Of a stretch of 14,628 nt of DNA, positions 1-7,318 are shown one piece after another. This DNA is from Planctomycetaceae bacterium (lineage in GTDB: Bacteria > Planctomycetota > Planctomycetia > Pirellulales > Thermoguttaceae): contig WRMR01000055.1 of NCBI GenBank assembly GCA_009776995.1, forward strand, positions 1 to 14,628, given 5' to 3'. Every line of letters begins with the position of its first letter. Within the stretch, counting starts at the first letter, position 1. The position numbers and the translations under genes are program-made. The notes beneath the pieces were generated by a model. That model was given only the letters and a program-made list of their open reading frames with translations, did no database searches and was not told where the DNA came from.

Positions 1-1
1 C

Positions 2-1294
2 GGCGAAATCCAGGGGGTTTTTGCCCCTTGTCTGGACGCGGTTGGCAAAAAACTCGGTGATGTCGAATTCATCGGCGGAGACCTGATTGTCAATACCGCG
101 AACGCGGCGAACGAGATACTGCCCAAAATTACGGAACAGCAGGCCGACGCCGTTCTGGTGATTCATCTTGCGTTCGGCAACGCCGCGCCTTTTGCCGCTT
201 TTGCGTCGTTGGGGTTGCCCGTGGCCATTTTTTCCCAGCCGTTCAGCGGTCACGACTGGATGTACGTCCCGGCGATGCAGCGCAATGGCGCGAAAATCAT
301 CATGTCGCCATCCCGCGACGTCGGCGAGATTGAGCGGCTGGCCGCTCTTCTCCGGGTTCCTGCACGCATGAAAAATGCGAGAATCGTCATGGTCGGCAAC
401 CCCGGTTGTGCGGCGGGAACACCGGCGGCCTGTGATTACGCCTTGGTCCAGGAAAAATTCGGAACGGAAGTCATCCAGGTCACGCCAAATGAGTTTGTCG
501 AAGTGCACCAATCCATTTCGGACGATGAAGCCGTTGCCGAAGCGGAGGAGCATTGGATCAAACAGGCCAGAGAAATTCGCGAACCGAGCCGCGAGGAGAT
601 CATCAAGTCATGCAAGACGTACTTCGCCATGAAGAAATTGATGCTGGATTGCCGGGCAAGGGCTTTGACCATGAAGTGTCTCGGCGGCGTTCCGATTGAC
701 GTTCTTGGTTATCCCTGCCTCGGTTTCAGCCGTATTCTTGACGACGGAGCGGTTGGAGCCTGCGAGGCGGACATGGACTCGACGCTCACGATGCTGATGT
801 TCCTCTATGCGACGGGGCTTCCCGGTTTCATCACGGACCCGCTCATGGACCTTTCGACGAATTCCGTGATTCACGCCCACTGCGTTTCGCCGACTAAAAT
901 GGACGGCCCGCAGTCCGAACGGCTTCCCTTTGCCATTCGGACGCATCGCGACGACAACAGGGGCGCGTCGCTCAAGGTGTTCATGGACCGTGATATCAGC
1001 CGCGAAGTGACGTGGAGCAAGCTGGCGAACAACGACTCGATTCTCGTTTCGACCGGCATCATCCGCGAAGTGTTCGAGTTCGACGACCGCGGCTGCCGGA
1101 CACAGGTGGTCACGGAAGTCACGAGTAGCACCGCCCGCGAACTGCTCGACAAGTGGGGCGGCAACGTCCTCAGCAACGACATGATGACGCTCCTGCACCG
1201 GGTGCTGTTCTACGGCAATCACCTGGACAATTTCAAGGACATCGCCCGCCTGATGGGACTGAAATTCATGATCGAAGGAAAAGACTGGGCGTAA
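2..1294 (+). CDS. L-fucose isomerase-like sugar isomerase, 5' end outside window
   Basis: The reading frame is open from the first bases to a TAA at 1292-1294, so 430 residues are visible and the true start lies left of the window; the GTG at 158 is only an internal codon. The protein resembles the L-fucose/L-arabinose isomerase superfamily (COG2407 type), cytoplasmic metal-dependent aldose-ketose isomerases. The N-terminal half has alternating Rossmann-like strands (for example VLVIHLAFGN, RIVMVGNPGC). The C-terminal half has the conserved acidic stretch GACEADMDSTLTM (Glu near visible residue 255), then TDP and a His-containing IHAHC segment, which are plausible metal ligands and catalytic residues by analogy with FucI. 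Family members are about 450-600 residues, so only a short N-terminal part is probably missing. The substrate cannot be told from sequence; arabinose or another deoxy- or pentose sugar is also possible. The following gene is on the same strand 188 bp away, separated by a palindromic repeat. Confidence 0.8.
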   Translation, partial: GEIQGVFAPCLDAVGKKLGDVEFIGGDLIVNTANAANEILPKITEQQADAVLVIHLAFGNAAPFAAFASLGLPVAIFSQPFSGHDWMYVPAMQRNGAKIIMSPSRDVGEIERLAALLRVPARMKNARIVMVGNPGCAAGTPAACDYALVQEKFGTEVIQVTPNEFVEVHQSISDDEAVAEAEEHWIKQAREIREPSREEIIKSCKTYFAMKKLMLDCRARALTMKCLGGVPIDVLGYPCLGFSRILDDGAVGACEADMDSTLTMLMFLYATGLPGFITDPLMDLSTNSVIHAHCVSPTKMDGPQSERLPFAIRTHRDDNRGASLKVFMDRDISREVTWSKLANNDSILVSTGIIREVFEFDDRGCRTQVVTEVTSSTARELLDKWGGNVLSNDMMTLLHRVLFYGNHLDNFKDIARLMGLKFMIEGKDWA

Positions 1295-1345
1295 CACCGG
1301 CGTGATTTTTCGATAAAGGCTTTCGTAGAATTATCATGGTCTTTT

Positions 1346-1419
1346 CAGCAACAGCCCAAGTGTTAGCGACGGGTTCCACCAACCATCGCGGAACCGGTCA
1401 CTGACGTTCCTGGTTGCTG
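1346..1419. repeat. Dispersed palindromic repeat, family A, copy 1
   Basis: Arms at 1346-1377 and 1390-1419 form an imperfect hairpin of about 30 bp with a 12-nt loop. The right arm, read as its complement, is nearly identical over 30 bases (one difference) to the left arm of the element at 3894-3974. Both copies carry the core GTCAGTGACCGGTT or a variant of it. It sits between the isomerase and the DUF1080-GH5 gene and could also help end the upstream transcript, since T-runs follow at 1420-1424 and 1434-1440. Confidence 0.75.
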
Positions 1420-1482
1420 TTTTTGAACAACTGTTTTTTTCGTGACTCATAAGCAAACAACCATTTTATTGAAAGACCAACA

Positions 1483-3243
1483 ATGTGCAAAAATCTGATC
1501 TCCCTCGTTGCATTATCAGCACTGGTTTTGCTTTTCACAGATCAAAGCTTTACCCAAGAGCAGGAACAGGAAAAGGACAAAGACGGCTTTATCACGATTT
1601 TCAACGGCAAAGACCTGACCGGTTGGGAATACAATCCGGAAATTTGGAGCGTCGAAGACGATTGTTTGGTCGGACAATCGCCCGAAGGCAAGCCATATAA
1701 CAAACAGGACTACATTTACTGGGCGAAAGGTGAGCCTGGTGATTTCGTTCTCAAAGTGAAATATCGTCTGACGGGCAAAGGATCGAATTCCGGTGTTCAA
1801 ATTCGTAGCGAAAAACGTCCGAATTGGGACTGTTACGGCTATCAAGCCGATATGGAAGAGGCTCCGAATTGGACGGGTTGCCTTTTTCATCATTCGCGTG
1901 GTGCTGTTGTCAAACGTGGATTCAAGGGCATGATCACACCCGACGGTCAGGATGAAACAAAACAATTCGCCGATCCGACGGAACTGGCTCAAAAGTACAA
2001 AACTGAAGGCGATTGGAACGAATACGAAATCTCTGCCGTTGGTTCCGTGATGACACTGAAAATCAACGGGGAATTGATGTGTGAAGTCGATGATCGGCAT
2101 GAAACGGCGGCGAAAAAAGGAATCATCGCCTTTCAAATGCATCCCGGTCCGCCGATGAAAGTCGAATTCAAGGACGTCAAAATCAAAATTTTAGACGAAA
2201 CACCGCAGGCAACAAACACGCTGGATGGGATCAGAATCAGTGACGACAAGACAAAGTTTGTGACGAAGGCAACCGGCACTCCCGTGTTGTTTTGGGGAGC
2301 AAACTATGATCGCGACACGAAGATGCGGTTGATGGACGACTATTGGGGGGACGAATGGGAGACCGTTGTCGAGGACTTCGATGAAATGCGGGATATGGGG
2401 TTGAATGTCGTTCGCATCCACTTGCAAGTCGGTCGGTTCCTGGACTCCCCCACGCAGGCCAATGTACAAGCACTGGAGCAATTGTTCCAATTGATTCAGG
2501 TTGCGGAATCGCGAGGCTTGTATCTCTATGTCACGGGATTGGCGTGTTACAAAAAGCCGAATATACCCGACTGGTACGACACTCTGGACGAAGAAGGCCG
2601 CTGGGCGACACAGGCAACATTCTGGAAGCATGTCGCTCGTGTCTGTGCTTCAAGCCCGGCTGTCTTTTGCTATGACCTGATGAACGAACCGCTGGTGCCG
2701 GAAGAACAAACCGACGACTGGTTGCCGGCGGGAGGTGCCTTGGAAGGTCTTTATTACGTGCAAAACATCACGCGCACACCGAACGGACGGACGCAGCACG
2801 ACATTGCGAAAGCATGGATTGACGGTTTGGTCGCGGCGATTCGTTCTGAAGACAAGGACCATTTGATCACCGTGGGAGTCATTCCGTGGGCACTGTATTT
2901 TCAGGGTGCCAAGCCGTTGTTCTATGATCCGGCGGTTGCGGAAAACCTGGACTTTGTGAGTGTGCATTTCTACCCGGAAAAACAGGAAGTCGAAAAGGCA
3001 CTGCAAGCACTCCGTGTTTATGTCATCGGAAAGCCCCTGGTCATTGCCGAGATGTTCCCGATCAAATGCAACATGGAGGAGATGAACGATTTTATCGATG
3101 GTTCCAAGTCCGTCACGCAAGGATGGATCAGCTTCTACTGGGGCAAGACCATTGAGGAATACGCTCAAAACCCGTCACCCACGATTGGCGACCTGATGAT
3201 GAAAGAATGGCTGGAATATTTCAAGTCCAAACAGATGAAATGA
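1483..3243 (+). CDS. Secreted DUF1080 (3-keto-disaccharide hydrolase-like) / GH5-like glycosidase fusion
   Basis: This is a 586-residue secreted protein with two domains. Residues 1-24 are a signal peptide (basic start, hydrophobic core LVALSALVLLF, then a Gln/Glu/Lys-rich stretch). Residues 35-236 are a DUF1080/LamG-like beta-sandwich with the hallmark FNGKDLTGWE at 40-49 and SNSGVQIR at 101-108; this family is abundant in planctomycetes and includes 3-keto-glycoside hydrolases. Residues 245-585 look like a GH5-type (clan GH-A) TIM barrel: VVRIHL near 309-314, YDLMNEP at 397-403 with Glu402 as likely acid/base, VHFYP at 494-498, and IAEMFP at 521-526 with Glu523 as likely nucleophile. DUF1080 proteins are usually about 200-270 residues alone, so this is a fusion. 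Start: the ATG at 1483 gives a clean signal peptide; no strong Shine-Dalgarno is seen. A polysaccharide or glycoside is the likely substrate, identity unknown. Confidence 0.85.
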   Translation: MCKNLISLVALSALVLLFTDQSFTQEQEQEKDKDGFITIFNGKDLTGWEYNPEIWSVEDDCLVGQSPEGKPYNKQDYIYWAKGEPGDFVLKVKYRLTGKGSNSGVQIRSEKRPNWDCYGYQADMEEAPNWTGCLFHHSRGAVVKRGFKGMITPDGQDETKQFADPTELAQKYKTEGDWNEYEISAVGSVMTLKINGELMCEVDDRHETAAKKGIIAFQMHPGPPMKVEFKDVKIKILDETPQATNTLDGIRISDDKTKFVTKATGTPVLFWGANYDRDTKMRLMDDYWGDEWETVVEDFDEMRDMGLNVVRIHLQVGRFLDSPTQANVQALEQLFQLIQVAESRGLYLYVTGLACYKKPNIPDWYDTLDEEGRWATQATFWKHVARVCASSPAVFCYDLMNEPLVPEEQTDDWLPAGGALEGLYYVQNITRTPNGRTQHDIAKAWIDGLVAAIRSEDKDHLITVGVIPWALYFQGAKPLFYDPAVAENLDFVSVHFYPEKQEVEKALQALRVYVIGKPLVIAEMFPIKCNMEEMNDFIDGSKSVTQGWISFYWGKTIEEYAQNPSPTIGDLMMKEWLEYFKSKQMK

Positions 3244-3321
3244 TTTGGAAGATTGGTATTATGGATGATATTTCTCGCCGGATGCATTGCCTGCCCTGGT
3301 AATAAAAAATGGCTGTAATTT

Positions 3322-3590
3322 TTACTTTACGCACGATGCGATCAATCTTTGCGACGACTCCTTGTACTCGTAACCTGCGAGGTAACATTCCAGCGAACGA
3401 ATCACACGCAACACGCCATCATCATACTCAAGCAACATCGCCTCCATCTTGCGATATCACGGACTTGCCTTCGTCTGTGCCCTTGCCGAAAATTCCTTCA
3501 GTTCCCCGTGAAATCTGTTCCTTCGCATGATGAAAGTCCAGCAGTTTTTCAAAATCGTCATACAACTCGCTCGCGTTGACGTGAATTCAA
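3322..3590 (-). pseudogene. Frame-broken relic of an unrecognised gene
   Basis: On the minus strand two adjacent stretches in different frames look coding. The upstream piece (about 3590 down to 3450) reads ELYDDFEKLLDFHHAKEQIS and onward, rich in charged helical residues. Within about 3450-3470 it runs out, and a second frame reads MEAMLLEYDDGVLRVIRS and on to a TAA at 3322-3324. No start codon lies at the left of the first piece, which begins after an in-frame TGA. I read this as a small, probably helical gene broken by a frameshift and truncated at its N-terminus. The family is not recognised, and coding origin is judged only from residue composition. Confidence 0.4.
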
Positions 3591-3627
3591 AAGTTGACCC
3601 TAAAATACTCAAGGTGAAACGACTGTA

Positions 3628-3698
3628 ACATGTTGTGTTGAAAAAAAAACTTGATATGTTGTGCCATGCTGTGTTGAAAAATTTGACATATTGCGTGT
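3628..3698. repeat. Two-unit direct repeat, AT-rich
   Basis: Two units about 36 bp apart share the core TGTGTTGAAAAA (CATGTTGTGTTG at 3629 and CATGCTGTGTTG at 3665). The flanking motif ACTGTAAC occurs on both sides (near 3622 and 3703). A TTGACA at 3683-3688 followed 18 bp later by TAACAA could be a weak promoter, but no gene follows it. This lies in a gene-free stretch just before the group II intron remnant. Confidence 0.5.
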
Positions 3699-3745
3699 AA
3701 CAACTGTAACAAACTCACCGTAAATGCCACAAAGTGAGTCCATCA

Positions 3746-3816
3746 ATGTCCACCGGATGGGGGAAATCTCCATGTCCGGTAGATGAGGGGGCAGGGAATC
3801 CCTCCGCCTACTCGAC
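3746..3816 (+). ncRNA. Group II intron 3' end remnant (domains V and VI)
   Basis: Bases 3751-3780 fold like group II intron domain V: a CCGGA/TCCGG lower stem, a TG dinucleotide bulge on the 3' strand, an upper stem TGGGG/TCTCCA and a GAAA tetraloop. It is followed by a second stem (about 3784-3813) resembling domain VI, with a candidate bulged branch-point A in CCTACTCGAC seven bases before the end, and a terminal AC as in the intron 3' consensus AY. The usual AGC triad at the foot of domain V is altered, with a compensating change on the other strand in part. No intron-encoded reverse transcriptase or 5' intron end is visible, so this is a truncated, probably dead fragment. The call rests on structure recognised by eye; a covariance model search would settle it. 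Confidence 0.55.
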
Positions 3817-3893
3817 TGGCGAGAAAAAAGATCGTGAACACTTATACCGGTTTCGAAAGAAGAATGACGCCGGGGAAACTCTGAAACCGCAAG

Positions 3894-3974
3894 AACAGCA
3901 ACCGGGAACGTCAGTGACCGGTTTTGTAACCTGGCAACGGTCAAATCCGTCGCTGACGCTCCGGGTTGCTGTTT
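3894..3974. repeat. Dispersed palindromic repeat, family A, copy 2
   Basis: The left arm at 3894-3925 starts AACAGCAACCGGGAACGTCA, and the right arm at 3943-3974 is its imperfect complement containing CCGTCGCTGACGCTCCGG; the loop is about 17 nt. It shares its left arm with the complement of the right arm of the copy at 1346-1419. Between 3975 and 4022 nothing further is recognised. Confidence 0.75.
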
Positions 3975-4022
3975 CAAACCTCATCGAACATTTCGCACGG
4001 AAAAAAATGAGGTTTTGTCAAT

Positions 4023-4052
4023 CAGAGCCGCAATCGTAAGATTGCATCTCTG
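4023..4052. repeat. Stem-loop repeat, family C, copy 1
   Basis: The core is GCAATC, loop GTAA, GATTGC (4030-4045), with an outer stem CAGAG at 4023-4027 pairing with CTCTG at 4048-4052. The same core occurs at 9632-9649 and 12367-12384. It lies 40 bp beyond the stop of the minus-strand isomerase at 4092, so it may shape the 3' end of that transcript, though no T-run follows. Confidence 0.7.
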
Positions 4053-4091
4053 AATACAATGACACTGAATGCGATAGCGGCTCCGAATTTG

Positions 4092-4907
4092 CTACCCTCC
4101 GCAACGTTTCATGTATTCGATGCTCTCGATAGTCAGCCGCTCGGGGCCGGGGGAGTAGTCGAAGGTTTCGACCGAGACCCAGCCATCGAATTCGATGTCG
4201 TGGAGTGCGGCCATGATCGGCACGAAGTCGAGTTCACCGAAGCCCGGCCCTTGCAGGTTCGGGTCGTTCGCATGAAATGTGACCATCTCTTTGCGGTACT
4301 TGCGGATCAAATCCGGGATTGGCTCCGGCTCGGACGTCATCGCCTTGCAGTCGAGGTGTAACGCAATCTGTTGCGGGGCGTCGATCCTTTTCATCAACCC
4401 CACGCCTTCTGCGGCAGTCGTGATAAAATCGGTTTCAGCGGGAGTGAGCGGCTCAATGGCCAGCACGATACCGGTTTTTTCGAGCATCGGCACGAGTTGT
4501 CCGAGTACGTCACAGGCATAGTCCATCGCCTGTTCCCTGGTGACGCCCGGCAAAAGACTCCGCTGCTGCGGCGAGCCGAGTACCATGTAGGAACCGTGAA
4601 AATCGGCGCACAGTTGAATGAGGGCGGCAAAATATTCCGCTGTCTGTTTGCGAACGGTTGCGTCGGGCGAAGTCAGATGAAAGCCCTCGGTTTTAGCCAG
4701 CAGCCAGTGCAGACCGGTGATTTGCACGCCCGACTTTTCGGCAACCCGCCGCAACCGCTCACGGCGTTCGGGGGTGATTGTCCGTGCGTCATTGGCAAAG
4801 GTGAACGGCGCGACTTCCACACCGCCGTAACCGTGTTCCGCCAAAAAGTCGCACACCCGCTCAAACGACCAGGCTTCGTACAGCTCGTTACACATCGCGT
4901 ATTTCAT
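4092..4907 (-). CDS. Sugar phosphate isomerase/epimerase, xylose isomerase-like TIM barrel
   Basis: A 271-residue cytoplasmic protein of the AP-endonuclease-2/xylose-isomerase-like superfamily (PF01261 type), of normal length. Four candidate metal ligands sit where related ketose 3-epimerases have them: Glu152 (LAIEPL), Asp186 (LHLDCK), His212 (TFHANDPN) and Glu247 (VSVETFDY). The N-terminus MKYAMCNELY with GYGGVEVAP near 27-34 is typical. Reaction and substrate are not predictable from sequence alone; sugar (phosphate) epimerisation or isomerisation is likely. The ATG at 4905-4907 lies inside the 3' end of the upstream membrane-protein gene (20-bp overlap), which suggests translational coupling. 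No strong Shine-Dalgarno is seen. The protein has no signal peptide, unlike many secreted planctomycete relatives. Confidence 0.85.
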   Translation of the reverse strand: MKYAMCNELYEAWSFERVCDFLAEHGYGGVEVAPFTFANDARTITPERRERLRRVAEKSGVQITGLHWLLAKTEGFHLTSPDATVRKQTAEYFAALIQLCADFHGSYMVLGSPQQRSLLPGVTREQAMDYACDVLGQLVPMLEKTGIVLAIEPLTPAETDFITTAAEGVGLMKRIDAPQQIALHLDCKAMTSEPEPIPDLIRKYRKEMVTFHANDPNLQGPGFGELDFVPIMAALHDIEFDGWVSVETFDYSPGPERLTIESIEYMKRCGG

Positions 4908-5565
4908 TGGTTGTCTTTCTATTCAAAGGACTCTTCTTTTTGATTCGGCGATACAACACAACAGCAATCACAGTCAAAACGAATAAGGGACCAAGCCACC
5001 AGATATTCATGAGAATAATTACGAACAACAGAGCAACGGTCAATGTCAATCCGTCCACACCTCGCTCGAATTGAGTTTTTTCGGGACTTTTCCAATTCCA
5101 CTCCGTGACAGTTGCAAGTTCGGGATGATTCAAAAATTCCACTTTTGTGAACGGTCCGGACACATTTTTTGACATCTTATCGACGATAAAGTATGTCCAT
5201 TCGGTCAAAGAGACATGGGAATTTCCTGACACAATCAAGTAGTCGAAATCGATCTTTCCTGCCAGCGAATCCTGAAGATACTCCGGCTCCGAGTCTGCTT
5301 CCATTATGATAGGATGAAACCGGAAGAATAGCAGGCGTGAATTGAAATCGTATTCCGGCCTTTGCGGATGATACCAAACCCGAATTCGTATCCCGTGAGG
5401 ATTCGTTGATACGTAGCAGGTATCATTCCGAATTGAAATGTAACAATCGTTGCCAACATTGCGTTTGACATCTCCCCAGCCGCTGGTTGCGCAGACGACC
5501 TCCGTACCCAAAATGAAAAGAGCGCAAGGAAGCCAAACGAACCGGAGTCTGTCAATGAATCTCAT
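4888..5565 (-). CDS. Unknown exported protein with C-terminal membrane anchor
   Basis: 225 residues, not recognised. Residues 1-26 look like a signal peptide (basic start, hydrophobic WLPCALFILGTEVV, cleavage after VCA). Residues 27-170 are soluble and contain the segment YFIVDKMSKNVSGPFTKVEF (125-144), a short motif that may recur in similar planctomycete membrane proteins. Residues 173-206 are strongly hydrophobic, enough for one long or two short membrane spans, followed by a basic tail (RRIKKK). The likely topology is a periplasm-facing domain anchored near the C-terminus. It overlaps the sugar isomerase gene by 20 bp and begins 207 bp after the PfkB gene, with palindromic repeats between. 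Function is unknown; the sugar genes around it do not assign one. Confidence 0.65.
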   Translation of the reverse strand: MRFIDRLRFVWLPCALFILGTEVVCATSGWGDVKRNVGNDCYISIRNDTCYVSTNPHGIRIRVWYHPQRPEYDFNSRLLFFRFHPIIMEADSEPEYLQDSLAGKIDFDYLIVSGNSHVSLTEWTYFIVDKMSKNVSGPFTKVEFLNHPELATVTEWNWKSPEKTQFERGVDGLTLTVALLFVIILMNIWWLGPLFVLTVIAVVLYRRIKKKSPLNRKTTNEIRDV

Positions 5566-5611
5566 GGGATTGCTTGAGCAAGTTATTTCTCAAGACCTCC
5601 AAACCCACAGG

Positions 5612-5645
5612 TAGGGCGGTCCCGGCGTGACTGCCGAAAATCGGC
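5612..5645. repeat. Palindromic repeat, family B, degenerate copy
   Basis: AGGGCGGTC followed by CGTGACTGCC resembles the perfect family B palindrome at 5730-5750 with mismatches, and is followed by a small GCCGA/TCGGC hairpin at 5633-5645. It lies upstream of the membrane-protein gene and downstream of PfkB. Confidence 0.45.
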
Positions 5646-5729
5646 ATTTGATTGTCTATTGGAATGTGGGTCATATTATGAATGAAACAAAAACGATGCG
5701 GTTGAGTCAAGGTTTTTGGTAATTCCTGA

Positions 5730-5750
5730 GGCGGTCAGAGCCTGACCGCC
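5730..5750. repeat. Palindromic repeat, family B, perfect copy
   Basis: GGCGGTCAG, loop AGC, CTGACCGCC: a 9-bp perfect stem. The same design with the last pair swapped (GGCGGTCAC, AGC, GTGACCGCC) lies inside the fabZ-like gene at 13383-13403. It is 23 bp beyond the PfkB stop on the minus strand. No T-run follows, so a repeat is favoured over a terminator. Confidence 0.75.
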
Positions 5751-5772
5751 CTGCCTCGGTAGTGTTGTCGTA

Positions 5773-6675
5773 CTAAAAATTGACCATGTGCCGGAATTTG
5801 GCCAGCCGTTCGTCGATGTCCCCGCGGGTAATCTGTTCGAGTTTTTCCGCGCCGAAGCCTTCGACCTGGAAACTGGCAACGATAGTGCCGTACGCAATGG
5901 CCTGTTTGATCGTTTCGCTGTCCGCTGTGCCTTGTGAGGCAAGATAGCCCATCATGCCGCCGGCAAAAGTGTCGCCCGCGCCGGTCGGTTCGACAAGATT
6001 TTCCGTCGGGAACGCCGGGAACAGGAAAATGTCGTGCCGACTGACGAACATGGCACCGTTTTCGCCTTTTTTGACGATGACAAAACGCGGGCCGAGTTCG
6101 AGAATTTTACGGGCTGCGGCCAGTGCGCCGGTTTCGCCGGTGAGTTGTTTTGCTTCGCTGTCGTTGACCATCAGGCCGTCGATTTTTTTCAACAGTTCCA
6201 GTAACGAATCGCGTTGCGTGTCAATATAGAAGTTCATTGTGTCCGCCACGACCAAGTCGGCACCTTGCAACTGTTCGATGACGCGAAGGTGTGTTTGCGG
6301 CACCCCGTTGGCCAAAAAGACGAATTGCGCCCGTTGTGCGGCCTCGGGCAACTTGGGGTCAAAGTCGGCCAGCACGTTCAATTGCGTTTCGAGCGTGTCG
6401 CGGTCGTCCATGTTTTCGTGATAACGTCCGGTCCATCGGAAGGTCTTGCCGCCCGGTCGCACTTCCAGACCGCTCATGTCAACGCCGCGCGACTCAAGTC
6501 GGACGGTGTGTTCTTTCCGCCAGTCTTCGCCAACCACCGCGACAAGCTGCACCGGACTGAAAAAACAGGCGGAATAAGAAAAATGCAACGCCGAACCACC
6601 CAAAACATCCTCACGACGTTCGGTCGGGGTTTCAATGGTATCATAAGCAACGGACCCAACAACCAAAAGTGACAT
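5773..6675 (-). CDS. PfkB/ribokinase-family sugar kinase
   Basis: 300 residues, the usual length for cytoplasmic PfkB kinases, which move the ATP gamma-phosphate to a sugar or nucleoside hydroxyl. The N-terminal strand LLVVGSVAYDTIE (3-15) and the substrate-site GG at 26-27 are present. NDSEAKQL (171-178) matches the conserved N..E...L element, KKGENGAM (202-209) the ATP-side strand, and EPTGAGDTFAGG (229-240) the family signature with Asp235 as catalytic base. The start ATG at 6673-6675 is preceded by AAAGGA (6684-6689) with 8-nt spacing, one of the few clear ribosome sites here. The specific substrate is not determined; ribokinase-like or adenosine-kinase-like activity is possible. It heads a minus-strand run with the membrane protein and the sugar isomerase, but the 207-bp gap with repeats makes an operon uncertain. 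Confidence 0.9.
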   Translation of the reverse strand: MSLLVVGSVAYDTIETPTERREDVLGGSALHFSYSACFFSPVQLVAVVGEDWRKEHTVRLESRGVDMSGLEVRPGGKTFRWTGRYHENMDDRDTLETQLNVLADFDPKLPEAAQRAQFVFLANGVPQTHLRVIEQLQGADLVVADTMNFYIDTQRDSLLELLKKIDGLMVNDSEAKQLTGETGALAAARKILELGPRFVIVKKGENGAMFVSRHDIFLFPAFPTENLVEPTGAGDTFAGGMMGYLASQGTADSETIKQAIAYGTIVASFQVEGFGAEKLEQITRGDIDERLAKFRHMVNF

Positions 6676-7241
6676 GCTAACAATCCTTTCTTATCTTCTA
6701 TTATTGGCGTAACCGTTTATCGTTGTGTTTCACGCCAGGACGCCAGGAATTTACAATCTTTACGTTTTTTGAGTCTGTGCGTGAAACTTCTCCAATTTGC
6801 ATGATCGAATACATATTTTCAATTCATTGTGACAATCGAGTGTCATGGAGAAACTGTTGAAAAACCGTTTTTGTGTTTGATGGCCAATTCGCAAATCCAC
6901 AGGCCAATCATCATCCATCTGATTGTAACCGAATGTTTCGCGGAATAAAAGAGTTGTGGATCGTTTTCCCAGGTTTTTCTCATGCAAAAAAACAGATCGT
7001 GTTGTCATACCGCCATAGCAAGATCAACCAAAATGCAGTGAACAAATCTCCAAATCCTGTTTCACATCGTCTGTTATGAAACTCAAGGCATTCCACTCAA
7101 GACAGGTTATCCCCATTTGGCGATTTCGGACAGATATCAGGAAATAGAAAAATGAAAAAACTTTTTTTTCTCTCTTTCCGATGATGCCGAACCTTACGAA
7201 ATTCGTTGATAGAATTGATTGAACAGTGGCCAAAAAAGTGT

Positions 7242-7269
7242 TTGACATGCAAAAGACTCCAGTTACAAT
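7242..7269 (+). promoter_or_regulatory. Sigma-70-type promoter pointing to dnaA
   Basis: TTGACA at 7242-7247, a 16-bp spacer, and TACAAT at 7264-7269. It faces dnaA and would give a leader of about 375 nt. A second TTGACA at 7533-7538, nearer the gene, lacks a good -10. Confidence 0.55.
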
Positions 7270-7295
7270 CGTGACAGAATCAAGAGTGCAAGTCG

Positions 7296-7318
7296 GCCTG
7301 AAATGCCGTATTTCAGGC
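7296..7318 (+). promoter_or_regulatory. Perfect hairpin in the dnaA leader
   Basis: GCCTGAAAT (7296-7304), loop GCCGT, ATTTCAGGC (7310-7318): a 9-bp perfect stem that begins about 20 nt after the expected transcript start. No T-run follows, so it is not a standard terminator. It could be a protein-binding palindrome or a leader structure. Confidence 0.5.

Noticed and set aside
608..1297. 229-codon minus-strand frame opposite the sugar isomerase
   Set aside because: Shadow of the real gene; residue pattern rich in His/Arg/Val and unlike any protein family.
3683..3712. Promoter TTGACA with TAACAA
   Set aside because: The -10 is poor and no supported gene lies downstream.
3734..4039. 101-codon plus-strand frame
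   Set aside because: It runs across the group II intron remnant and the family A palindrome, so it is an accidental open frame.
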